A stretch of 64,000 nt of DNA, from NCBI GenBank assembly GCA_020641055.1, contig CP067345.1, forward strand, positions 2,163,317-2,227,316, written 5' to 3'. The position numbers and the translations under genes were made by a program. Positions 44,524 through 53,180 of the stretch are shown piece by piece (positions within the stretch are counted from its first letter, which is position 1; each line of letters opens with the position of its first letter). Below the pieces are notes generated by a model, which did no database searches, had not been told where the DNA came from, and saw only the letters and a list, made by a program, of their open reading frames with translations. The stretch comes from Clostridioides sp. ES-S-0010-02. Lineage in GTDB: Bacteria > Bacillota > Clostridia > Peptostreptococcales > Peptostreptococcaceae.

Positions 44524-45723
44524 TTATTTTGTATAGTTATCAAAATAACCTTGTATGTAAATAATAGGAGTACCTTTATCTCCACTTCCAGAAGTTAAAT
44601 CTGCTAAAGAACCTATAAGGTCTGTAAGTCTTCTTGGAGTAGTACCTTGAGAAACCATATTTCCTGTTAAATCATCAGATTTATTATCTTTTTCAACTAT
44701 GTATTTTGAAATTGCTTCTTTTAACTCATCTCCAGATAAGTCAGCAAAATCATTATCAGCTAAATATTTTAATTTCACCTCATTTGGAGTACCTTCTAAG
44801 CCTTTTGTATAAGCAGGAGAAACTACTGGGTCAGCTAGCTCCCATATTTTCCCTACAGGGTCTTTGAACGCTCCATCTCCATAAACCATTACCTCTACAT
44901 TTTTACCTGTAATTTCTTTTATATTGCTTTGAATTTTATTTACAACTTCATCACAATTTATAGGGAATAATTTTACAGTTTCTTCTGTAGCTTTGTTTGA
45001 ACCTAAAAGTCCATATTGGTCATTATACCCACTACCATCTACACTTGATGTCATTATATCATCAAGAGAATATACCTTTTTAGCACCATTTTGATTTAAA
45101 ATTCTCTTTGTTCTTTGTCTTGTATGTATATCACAAGTTAAAACACTTGTTGTGTAATTAAGTATAGTTTTTGGATTGTTAGCAAAAACTATTTCTACTT
45201 CTGCACCACACTCTTTAATTAAATTTTTATAATAATCAACATAATCAACACCAGTAAATGTATGTTTATTATATCCAAATAGTTCTCTATATTTTTCTTC
45301 TGTTAACACATCTGACCAAGGGTTTATTCCTTTGTCATCAAGTTCATCAATACTTATCAAGTGATTTCCAACCTCATCAGAAGGGTAGCTTAACATTAAT
45401 ACAACTTTTCTACATCCTTTTGCAATACCCTTTAGACATATTGCAAAACGATTTCTACTTAAAATTGGAAATATAACACCAACAGTATCATCTCCAAATT
45501 TATCTTTTACATCTTTCGCTATATTGTCAACATGAGCATAGTTTCCTTGTGCTCTAGCAACAACAGCTTCTGTAACAGCAATTACATCTTTGTCTCTAAC
45601 TTCAAAGTTTTCACTCTTTGATGCATTTAAGACAGAATCAACAACTATTTTAACTAAGTCATCTCCTTGTCTTATAATAGGTGCTCTAACACCTCTTGAA
45701 ACAGTTCCAACTAATCTATCCAT
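44524..45723 (-). CDS. Coenzyme F420:L-glutamate ligase-like (CofE-like) protein
   Basis: The 399-aa protein has the F420_ligase fold: N-terminal RGVRAPIIRQGDDL, VRDKDVIAVTEAVVARAQG, FPILSRNRFAICLKGIAKG and a glycine-rich DPVGKIWELADPV. In F420 producers CofE adds Glu to F420-0. No other F420 biosynthetic gene is in this window, and clostridia of this type are not known to make F420, so another glutamyl- or amino-acid-ligating reaction is likely. At 399 aa it is longer than CofE (about 250 aa), with extra C-terminal sequence. A LysR regulator is divergent. Confidence 0.75.
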   Translation of the reverse strand: MDRLVGTVSRGVRAPIIRQGDDLVKIVVDSVLNASKSENFEVRDKDVIAVTEAVVARAQGNYAHVDNIAKDVKDKFGDDTVGVIFPILSRNRFAICLKGIAKGCRKVVLMLSYPSDEVGNHLISIDELDDKGINPWSDVLTEEKYRELFGYNKHTFTGVDYVDYYKNLIKECGAEVEIVFANNPKTILNYTTSVLTCDIHTRQRTKRILNQNGAKKVYSLDDIMTSSVDGSGYNDQYGLLGSNKATEETVKLFPINCDEVVNKIQSNIKEITGKNVEVMVYGDGAFKDPVGKIWELADPVVSPAYTKGLEGTPNEVKLKYLADNDFADLSGDELKEAISKYIVEKDNKSDDLTGNMVSQGTTPRRLTDLIGSLADLTSGSGDKGTPIIYIQGYFDNYTK

Positions 45724-45841
45724 TATTTAAAATCCTCCTAAAGAATTAATATTGTCATATTAGTACCATGTATATTATAATTCAAATATAATCATAAGTA
45801 AAATAAATAATACTAATATTTGATATAAGGAGTAGTTATGT

Positions 45842-46729
45842 ATGAACGTAAAACTTGAATTATATAAAGTTTTCAATGCAGTTGTAAGTCATAAGAGCTT
45901 TTCTGTTGCTGCCAAAGAATTATTTATGTCACAGCCAGCTGTAAGCCAATCAATTAAACAATTAGAAGAACAATTAGATACTATATTATTTTATAGAAAT
46001 AATAAAGGTGTAAAGTTAACTCCAGAAGGGAAAATTTTAAGTGAACATGTTGCTACTGCATTAAACTTAATCGCATCAGGAGAAGATAGAATAAATAAAT
46101 TTAAAAAATTGGAATATGGTTCATTAAAAATTGGAGTAGGAGATACAGCAGCACGTTTTTTTCTATTAAAGTATTTGGAAATTTTTCATAAGAAATACCC
46201 ACATATACATGTATCTACAATAAATAGAACTAGTAGAGAACTTATATCCTTACTTAAAGATGGTAATATTGATATAGCAATCATAAATATGCCAATAGAA
46301 GATGAAACATTAAATATCGTTGAATGTATTGAGATACATGACATATTTGTATGTGCAAATGATTACATAGAATACAAAGGAAAGCAAATATCTTTAGAAG
46401 AATTAAATTTGTTACCTTTGATAATGTTAGAAAATAAAGCAAATTCAAGGCTTTATGTAAATGAATATTTTTTATCAAAAGGTATAAAGCTAAATCCAGA
46501 TATAGAATTAGGCTCTCATGAATTACTTTTAGAATTTGCATATATAAATCTTGGAGTATCTTGTGTTATAGAAGAATTTAGCATAGATTACTTAAATAGT
46601 GGAAAATTATTCAAATTAGACATAAAAGAGCCAATACCTAAAAGAAGTATAGGTTATTGCCATTTGAAAAATATCTCTCTATCACTAGCAACAAAAGAGT
46701 TTTTAAGTATGATATCTAATAATATGTAA
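45842..46729 (+). CDS. LysR family transcriptional regulator
   Basis: 295 aa: an N-terminal winged HTH (SFSVAAKELFMSQPAVSQSIKQLEEQL, residues about 19-45) and a LysR substrate-binding domain. It is divergent from the CofE-like gene across 118 bp, the classic LysR arrangement, so it probably controls that gene. The start is ATG at 45842 behind ATAAGGAG. A 32-bp piece of this gene is repeated downstream. Confidence 0.9.
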   Translation: MNVKLELYKVFNAVVSHKSFSVAAKELFMSQPAVSQSIKQLEEQLDTILFYRNNKGVKLTPEGKILSEHVATALNLIASGEDRINKFKKLEYGSLKIGVGDTAARFFLLKYLEIFHKKYPHIHVSTINRTSRELISLLKDGNIDIAIINMPIEDETLNIVECIEIHDIFVCANDYIEYKGKQISLEELNLLPLIMLENKANSRLYVNEYFLSKGIKLNPDIELGSHELLLEFAYINLGVSCVIEEFSIDYLNSGKLFKLDIKEPIPKRSIGYCHLKNISLSLATKEFLSMISNNM

Positions 46730-46764
46730 GTTTATATTTGGCATTTCTAAAATAAGATGTATCT

Positions 46765-46796
46765 TACAATAAATAGAACTAGTAGAGAACTTATAT
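46765..46796 (+). repeat. 32-bp direct repeat of the LysR coding sequence
   Basis: The 32 bases here are identical to 46216-46247 inside the LysR gene (including AATAGAACTAGTAGAG). Similarity extends a few bases 5' with a 1-bp indel and weakly 3'. It is probably debris from a duplicated LysR copy or a slippage/transposition product. Confidence 0.85.
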
Positions 46797-46947
46797 TATT
46801 ACTAATAATGTTGTAGATTTGAGAGATTTATAATAAGCTAATTTTTATTAAATTAGAAATAAGGTTAATTTGAGCACATTTATATAATTAATATCGTATT
46901 TTAAATATGAACAGTATATTAGATTAATGTATAAAGGAGGATTAGAA

Positions 46948-47502
46948 ATGTCTGATTCTGAATATCCTCAAATGAAAACCTTAGAAACTAGAAACTGCAT
47001 ACTAAGACCTGCATCATTAAATGATACTGAGGATTTTTTTGATTGTTATAAAAATAAAGTAGTAGTAAAACATTTACCATTTAATGAGCATAAGTCTTTA
47101 GAAGACACAAGAAAATTTATAAAATCATTTTTTTTAAATCCATATAAAAAAGGAAAAATAGGTCACTTTGCAATAGTGTACAAAAGAGATAATAAAGTTA
47201 TTGGGAATATGGGGTTTAATAATATAAATCCAAAGGCATTGGAAGCTGAAATTGGCGTATGTATTAATCCCAATTACTGGGGTCATGACTTTGCTACTGA
47301 GATAACTAAAAGAGTAATACAATATGGATTTAGAGAACTAAATCTAAATAAAATCATTGCGATAACCTATGAGGAAAATGCGAATTCTACAAAATCATTA
47401 GATTTATTGGGTTTTAAATGTGTAGGAAAATATATCAAAAAAATTCATACTGGAAGCACAATAAAAAATGTCCCATGTTATCAGTATGAATTGAAAAAAT
47501 AA
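46948..47502 (+). CDS. GNAT family N-acetyltransferase (RimJ/RimL-like)
   Basis: 184 aa from ATG at 46948, which has AAAGGAGG 7 bases upstream; the longer frame starts within that site. The Acetyltransf_3 pattern is TRNCILRPASLNDTEDFFDC at the start and IGVCINPNYWGHDFATEITK for acetyl-CoA binding, then NLNKIIAITYEENANSTKSL. Likely substrates are protein N-termini, ribosomal proteins or small amines. Confidence 0.88.
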   Translation: MSDSEYPQMKTLETRNCILRPASLNDTEDFFDCYKNKVVVKHLPFNEHKSLEDTRKFIKSFFLNPYKKGKIGHFAIVYKRDNKVIGNMGFNNINPKALEAEIGVCINPNYWGHDFATEITKRVIQYGFRELNLNKIIAITYEENANSTKSLDLLGFKCVGKYIKKIHTGSTIKNVPCYQYELKK

Positions 47503-47540
47503 TGAGTATTTAGTGTTCTAATAAATGTTAGATAAAAACA

Positions 47541-47624
47541 ATGCCAAAATCATATTATATCTACTAAAAAGGTTTAGTATATTAATTAATATACTCACAC
47601 TTTAATATGATATGATTTTGGCAT
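47541..47624. terminator. Long bidirectional hairpin
   Basis: ATGCCAAAATCATAT (47541-47555) pairs perfectly with its complement at 47610-47624, and a second palindrome (TATATTAATTAATATA, about 47578-47592) sits in the loop. It lies between convergent genes and probably terminates both. The nested palindromes could form a cruciform. Confidence 0.75.
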
Positions 47625-47670
47625 CTATAAGTTATTAAAAACTATATAAACAAAGTTATAAAACAACTTA

Positions 47671-48531
47671 TTAATTTTCTAAGTTTTTAAATCCTTCTCC
47701 AAGAACCTCATGTACATCTGTAACAATAACAAATGCAGTAGGGTCAGTCTTTTTAACTAATCTCTTAAGATAAAGTTCTTGCTTTTTAGAAACTACAACA
47801 AGTAGTACTTCCTTGTTTTCTCTAGTGTAACCACCTTTACCATCAAGAATAGTAAGACCTCTATCAAGTTCTTTTGTTATGGCTTGTCTTAAACTTTCAG
47901 GTTCTTCAGAAATAATAAAAAATGCTTTTGAATGATCAAATCCTTCCATTATCATATCTGCTATTTTTATTAAGACACAAAGTGCTATCCCAGAGTAAAG
48001 GCCTGTTTCTATACTACGATTTACTATACCAGAAGATATAACGACCATTCCATCTAAACAAGACATAAATTTTGTAGCTTTTATCCCTGGAAACTTTTTA
48101 CTAAGTATAAGTGCAATTAAATCTGTTCCTCCAGTAGAAGCATCTGATTTAAACATTATTCCTAAACCTATCCCAACTAAAATTCCTCCTGCAATAGCTG
48201 ATAGTAGTAAGTCATCAGTTAATCTCAATTTTGATAGTGGGTCTGTCAATTGGACTATAGCAGAGAATACTATTGTCCCAAATAACGTTTTTAATGAATT
48301 TTTTGTACCCATAATTCTGAAAGCAAGTATTACTAATGGAACACCTATGATTAACATGATAGCTGATACTGGAAGTCCTGTAACTTTATTTAACACTAAA
48401 GATAGACCACTAAGCCCTCCAGGAGCAATTGTATGTGGTTTTAAAAACATATTTATACCAATACTCATTGATATACAACCAAAAAATAACCCAAGCATTT
48501 CAAGTAAAATTGGCGACTTTTGTTTTTTCAT
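47671..48531 (-). CDS. YitT family membrane protein (DUF161/DUF2179)
   Basis: 286 aa: five N-terminal helices (DUF161; LEMLGLFFGCISMSIGINMF, then ASTGGTDLIALILSK) and a cytoplasmic DUF2179 domain after about residue 205 (KAFFIISEEPESLRQAIT). Members are widespread in Firmicutes, with an undefined transport or stress role. The start is ATG after GGAGGTGTTTAT. Confidence 0.9.
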   Translation of the reverse strand: MKKQKSPILLEMLGLFFGCISMSIGINMFLKPHTIAPGGLSGLSLVLNKVTGLPVSAIMLIIGVPLVILAFRIMGTKNSLKTLFGTIVFSAIVQLTDPLSKLRLTDDLLLSAIAGGILVGIGLGIMFKSDASTGGTDLIALILSKKFPGIKATKFMSCLDGMVVISSGIVNRSIETGLYSGIALCVLIKIADMIMEGFDHSKAFFIISEEPESLRQAITKELDRGLTILDGKGGYTRENKEVLLVVVSKKQELYLKRLVKKTDPTAFVIVTDVHEVLGEGFKNLEN

Positions 48532-48874
48532 ATAAACACCTCCATGAACTTGTCACAATTTAATATTATAACATATTTGACCAGTTTATATTATATAAAA
48601 TTTCTTGACATAAGCAATTTCAAGTGTTTTATTATTCTTAATATTTGTGAAATATTTCCAAAATACATGATTTTCTGTCATTCTTCTAACACGATTATTT
48701 TTTAGTGGAAATTTTTTATATGTTATAATTTTTAATTCTTTTATTAAAGTATCCCCTATAAAAGTGGTTCTATGATATGCTTTTCTATTTTCATTAATAT
48801 ACACATATTATTTTGTATCCAGATTTAGATAGTTTAATATTTAATAAGTAATTTTAAACTGTTTTATATATCAT

Positions 48875-48899
48875 CACTGTTTTGTATATTGTTACAGTG
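48875..48899 (+). promoter_or_regulatory. Dyad-symmetric operator candidate
   Basis: CACTGT (48875-48880) and ACAGTG (48894-48899) flank an AT-rich 13-bp centre, 21 bp upstream of the -35 of the kinase promoter. Confidence 0.5.
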
Positions 48900-48920
48900 C
48901 TTTATTAAATAACAGATAAC

Positions 48921-48949
48921 TTGATAATATAAAACTATACACATATAAT
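48921..48949 (+). promoter_or_regulatory. Promoter of the locus 3 histidine kinase
   Basis: TTGATA (48921-48926), a 17-bp spacer and TATAAT (48944-48949) are followed by an untranslated leader of about 80 nt. Confidence 0.75.
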
Positions 48950-49034
48950 TTAAGATAGTATCATATTTAATAAGATTTACCTTAAAAATAGTTAAAGAAC
49001 ACAAATATATAAGTTTTGGAAAAGAGTTGATTAA

Positions 49035-50441
49035 ATGCGTAAGTCTGGATACAGGACAATACTTTACTCGTACATTATTTTTTTCTTAGTGCTTTTCTGC
49101 CTGGCTTTAACTGCAATAGGAATTTTCTTATCACTTATTAATGTCCAGCATCCAAATGGAAAAAGCATATGTAGTGACTGGCCTCAAAATTTTATGGAAA
49201 GTTTTACTGAGCAAATTATATTTATAGATAATAAACCACAAATAAAACAATCTGGTTTGGAAAAGCTTCGGGAAAATCAATTATGGATACAAATCTTAGA
49301 TAGTTATGGAAATAGAGTTTATGGATTTTCAGAACCAAAAAATCATAAAAATCATTATTCTAATTCTGAGTTATTGGAATTAGCCAAGAAAGATACTCCA
49401 AATGCTGATACGGTATACTTGAGTACTATTAAAAATAATGAGGATGAATTTATTTATATTATACACTTTCCACTTAATATTTCTAAAGTAACAATGTTTT
49501 TTGATGGGACTAAATTTATAGGTGGAAAACCTATTGTGCTTTCAATAATAGGTATTATATTTTTAATAGTTTTAATTTCTGGAATTGCCTATGGATATTG
49601 GATAACAAAATTTATTTCACGAATCACGTCTTCTGTTAGTGATATTGCAAAGAGAACATATCTTCCAACCAAAGCGAAAGGAGCTTTTGCTGATGTCTAT
49701 GATAGTTTGAATACTCTTAATGAAGAAATTCATATCAGTGATGAAATGAAAAAGAAAACAGATATTATACGAGAAGAATGGATTTCAAATATAACTCACG
49801 ATTTAAAAACTCCCCTTTCGCCAATAAAAGGATATGCAGAGATACTTGTAGACACTGATAATATTCTTTCATATGAACAAGTACATAAATATGCTTCTAT
49901 CATGCTTAAGAATATAGAATATACAAATACACTTATTAGCGATTTAAAGTTAACATATCAATTAGAAAATGGTATCATTCCGTTGAATAAGCAAAATAGC
50001 AACTTGATAAGGTTTTTGAAAGAGTTAGCTATTGATATTTTGAACTATCCAGAATATGGAACTAATACAATTGAATTTGACAGTAACATTGACAATATTA
50101 AATTTACTTTTGATTCTACACTTCTAAAGCGTGCATTTAGTAATCTGATTATTAATGCTTTTATGCATGGAAGCCAAGATACCAAAGTTTCTTTGAATGT
50201 AATGATATATGATAAAATTAATATAACTGTTTTAGATAATGGGAGAGGAATGACAGAGGAGGAAGTATCAAATTTATTTAATCGTTATTATCGTGGCACT
50301 AATACAGAACAAAAAACAGAAGGAACTGGTTTGGGATTGGCAATAACAAAGCAAATTATTGAGCTTCATAGAGGAACTATATCGGTCGAGAGTATTTTAT
50401 CTTTAGGAACTACATTTCATATTTCCTTTCCTATCAATTAA
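49035..50441 (+). CDS. Sensor histidine kinase without adjacent response regulator (locus 3)
   Basis: 468 aa: helix 1 at about residues 11-35, an extracellular sensor of about 130 residues, helix 2 at about 167-190, a HAMP-like linker, HisKA box ITHDLKTPLSP with H255, N box NLIINAFMHG, and G boxes DNGRGMT and GTGLGLAI. It begins 500 bp from any upstream gene and has its own promoter. A terminator-like stem follows its stop, separating it from the ABC genes. Its partner response regulator must be elsewhere. Confidence 0.9.
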   Translation: MRKSGYRTILYSYIIFFLVLFCLALTAIGIFLSLINVQHPNGKSICSDWPQNFMESFTEQIIFIDNKPQIKQSGLEKLRENQLWIQILDSYGNRVYGFSEPKNHKNHYSNSELLELAKKDTPNADTVYLSTIKNNEDEFIYIIHFPLNISKVTMFFDGTKFIGGKPIVLSIIGIIFLIVLISGIAYGYWITKFISRITSSVSDIAKRTYLPTKAKGAFADVYDSLNTLNEEIHISDEMKKKTDIIREEWISNITHDLKTPLSPIKGYAEILVDTDNILSYEQVHKYASIMLKNIEYTNTLISDLKLTYQLENGIIPLNKQNSNLIRFLKELAIDILNYPEYGTNTIEFDSNIDNIKFTFDSTLLKRAFSNLIINAFMHGSQDTKVSLNVMIYDKINITVLDNGRGMTEEEVSNLFNRYYRGTNTEQKTEGTGLGLAITKQIIELHRGTISVESILSLGTTFHISFPIN

Positions 50442-50471
50442 GGTTAAATAAGGTTAAATAAAAGATATATT

Positions 50472-50520
50472 AAGGTTGATAAATTATCATATTTATATGG
50501 TAGTTATCAACCTTTTCTTA
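50472..50520 (+). terminator. Terminator or attenuator between kinase and permease
   Basis: AAGGTTGATAA (50472-50482) pairs perfectly with TTATCAACCTT (50504-50514), then TTCTTATTT. The direct repeat AAGGTTAAAT (two copies, 50441-50461) precedes it. Confidence 0.75.
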
Positions 50521-50554
50521 TTTAGGAGAAGGCTTAATTTTAGGAGGAAATTTA

Positions 50555-50611
50555 ATGAAAATAAAAAAATTCTATGATTATCATTACATAAGTAAAAGCT
50601 TTTTTATCTGA
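50555..50611 (+). CDS. 18-codon ORF with strong ribosome binding site
   Basis: ATG at 50555 follows TAGGAGG with ideal spacing, and translation would give MKIKKFYDYHYISKSFFI then TGA. It sits 70 bp before the permease and just after a terminator-like stem. It may be a leader peptide or the remnant of a longer gene. No family can be assigned. Confidence 0.4.
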   Translation: MKIKKFYDYHYISKSFFI

Positions 50612-50683
50612 CTTTATTTATGGAGTATTAATTAGCATTAAGAAACTTTAGAGTTACATTAAATCAAGAAAGTAGGTGTAAAT

Positions 50684-53164
50684 TTGAAAATTATATTAAA
50701 ATATATCCTAACAAACATTAAAGAACGAAAAATAAGAACAGCAGTTATGTTGCTATCCGTAATTTTATCAACAGTTTTACTTTTCGTTTCCTTTTCAATT
50801 GGATTGTCTTATGAAAGTGCACAGAGAAAAATGGCAAGAGGTATGGCTGGGACTGCAACAATAGCTGTTCAAGGTACAGGTTCAAATAAATTAATTAGTT
50901 TAGAAGATATACCAGATTTACATTCCATAAAATCAAAAGTCGGAATATTAGAAAGCTCTGCTGTTTATCATGAAGATGGATATTATGAATCATTCGATAT
51001 TATAGCAGCAGATTTACCACAACTAAACAAAATTAATAAACCACGATTGGTAAATGGAAATAATATCACTGATTTTTCTGGTGATAAAATTATTCTTCCA
51101 GACCGTTTCACATCAAAATATAAAATTAAAAAAGGTGATTTAATCAATTTAGAAATTTATAGTAAGCCTTACACTTTTGAAGTGGCTGATATTGCTGCAT
51201 ATGACACAGTCTTTTTGAGACATACAAGAGGGGTAAATGCATTAATACCTAAAGACACGCTATCTAAAATTTTAAATAAAGAAAGTGGATATACAAAAAT
51301 TTTGATAGAGCCGAAAAACGGCATAACAACAGAAAATTTGATAAATGAATTATCAGAAAAAATTTCAACTAAAGAATATAAAGTATCAAATACTGTAAAT
51401 GAAACTCAGATAATTGCAGATGCTAGACAGAAAACAATGCCATTTTTCCTAATAAGTTTTTTTGCATTAACTATGAGTATTTTTATTATATATAGTAGTT
51501 ACAAGGTAATTACATTAGAGCGTCTTCCAATCATTGGAACATTTCGAAGTATTGGTGCTAATAAAAAAACAGTAACTAATATTTTACTATTTGAAAGTAT
51601 ATTATATGGAAGTGTTGGAGGGTTACTTGGAATTCCGATTGGTATAGTTGTTTTAAATTTTATGCTTCATGGTCTTGGTAATTCTCTTGAACAAGGTATA
51701 TCAATTCCAACAGTAATATCTCCAATAGTAATTATTTCTTCTTTTTTAGTAGCGATAATTGTTTCTCTACTTAGTTCATATATACCTATAAAAAAGACTA
51801 GTAAGTTATCAATAAAAGATGTTGTTTTGGAAACGGTGGAAGAAAAGAATATTTCAAATCGTACTATATTTTGTATAGGTTTTATAGTACTTTTTTTATC
51901 TATTCTACTTCCAAGGATAACAACTGAAAATACTTTGTATTTAGCTGGAGGATTTTCGTTATTAGGACTGATTATATCTACTATTATTCTAATTCCTATT
52001 TTTACTGATACTATGTCTACAGTATTTGAATTTATTTATGAAAAGATTTTGGGAAATGAAGGTAAATTAGCTGCCAGAAATATGAAGAATAATAAAAATA
52101 TCACACAAAACATTACATTACTATTTATAAGTATTTCTGCTGTAATTGCAATAAGTGTTGTAGGAAGTTTTGTCAAGACATATATAGGCGATGTATTTCG
52201 TGATGCCAAGTTACAGGGATTCGCAGATGGAAATATGAATCAAGAATTTATTGAAAATGTTAAACACATGGATGGAATTAAAAAAGTTTTACCTATCTAT
52301 GTTATGAACAATGAAATATCTTGTGACAGTATAAAATTTTCAAGAGTAGAAGCAACTGATAATATAAAATCATATAGTTCTATGTTTGCAATAAATTATA
52401 CTAATTCTCATATGAAGGAAGTAGCAATTAAATCTTTTGAAAAAGAACGCTCTATTATTTTAAATGAAGATACACTTAAAAAAACAAGTTTCTCTGTAGG
52501 GGATAAAATAATTGTATCTGATGGTGATAAAAAGGTTTTTTACACAATAGTTGGAAGTTTTAAATCTCGCGCAAATGATGTAGAAGCTGTTATACCATCT
52601 CGTTATGCAGTTAGTGATTTCGATAAAACTACATATGGATTTTTAGCTTACACAGCAGTCAATCCAGATGTGATTATGATTCAGATAAGAGATTTATTTG
52701 GAGATACATCTAATTGGAGTCGTACTGTTGAGGAATTCAACAATGACTCTTTAAATACTATAAATAGCTTTTTATCTCCTATGAATAATATGACCTATTT
52801 TATTTTACTGCTTGCTACAGTAGGTATAATTAATAATCTATTGATAAACTATATTCAAAAGCGACGTTCTATAGCTATGTATAAATCTGTAGGACAAAGT
52901 GATAAACAGAATATTAAAATGACTTTAATTGAAGGATTTACATCAGGTTTATTTGGTGCTTTTATTGGAGTATTAATATCTATATTAGAAATTCAGACGA
53001 TTTTCATAGTTGCAGGACCAAAGATTTCAATGACACCAGATTTAGATTTTAAAACATTCATTTTTGTTGGAATGTTAGGTATTACGGTAACATTAATCGG
53101 TTCAGTAGTACCAATTATAAAAGGAAAGAAAATGAAATTAGTAGAAGAAATTAAATTTGAATAA
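50684..53164 (+). CDS. ABC transporter permease, FtsX type (locus 3)
   Basis: 826 aa, two-repeat FtsX layout: a helix at about 17-38, an extracellular domain of about 210 residues, helices about 252-375, helices about 395-445 and 480-500, a second extracellular region, then three helices in the last 150 residues. Coupling motifs are IGTFRSIGANKKTVTNIL and IAMYKSVGQSDKQNIKMTL. The start is TTG at 50684 behind AGTAGGTG. Gene order (permease before ATPase) is reversed relative to loci 1 and 2. Confidence 0.88.
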   Translation: MKIILKYILTNIKERKIRTAVMLLSVILSTVLLFVSFSIGLSYESAQRKMARGMAGTATIAVQGTGSNKLISLEDIPDLHSIKSKVGILESSAVYHEDGYYESFDIIAADLPQLNKINKPRLVNGNNITDFSGDKIILPDRFTSKYKIKKGDLINLEIYSKPYTFEVADIAAYDTVFLRHTRGVNALIPKDTLSKILNKESGYTKILIEPKNGITTENLINELSEKISTKEYKVSNTVNETQIIADARQKTMPFFLISFFALTMSIFIIYSSYKVITLERLPIIGTFRSIGANKKTVTNILLFESILYGSVGGLLGIPIGIVVLNFMLHGLGNSLEQGISIPTVISPIVIISSFLVAIIVSLLSSYIPIKKTSKLSIKDVVLETVEEKNISNRTIFCIGFIVLFLSILLPRITTENTLYLAGGFSLLGLIISTIILIPIFTDTMSTVFEFIYEKILGNEGKLAARNMKNNKNITQNITLLFISISAVIAISVVGSFVKTYIGDVFRDAKLQGFADGNMNQEFIENVKHMDGIKKVLPIYVMNNEISCDSIKFSRVEATDNIKSYSSMFAINYTNSHMKEVAIKSFEKERSIILNEDTLKKTSFSVGDKIIVSDGDKKVFYTIVGSFKSRANDVEAVIPSRYAVSDFDKTTYGFLAYTAVNPDVIMIQIRDLFGDTSNWSRTVEEFNNDSLNTINSFLSPMNNMTYFILLLATVGIINNLLINYIQKRRSIAMYKSVGQSDKQNIKMTLIEGFTSGLFGAFIGVLISILEIQTIFIVAGPKISMTPDLDFKTFIFVGMLGITVTLIGSVVPIIKGKKMKLVEEIKFE

Positions 53165-53180
53165 AAATGGAGGATAACAC

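Larger units (their letters stand above)
48532..49034. other. Promoter region of the locus 3 kinase, no gene supported
   Basis: A minus-strand frame of about 70 codons (48586-48804) has no ribosome binding site and is not called. The 25-bp dyad CACTGT...ACAGTG at 48875-48899 and the promoter at 48921-48949 are the notable features. No response regulator gene is present upstream of the kinase, although two-component kinases usually follow one. Confidence 0.5.

Noticed and set aside
48586-48804. A 72-codon minus-strand frame in the gap before the locus 3 kinase
   Set aside because: It has no Shine-Dalgarno before its GTG and no recognisable protein. It is probably chance in AT-rich DNA, though a decayed gene is not excluded.
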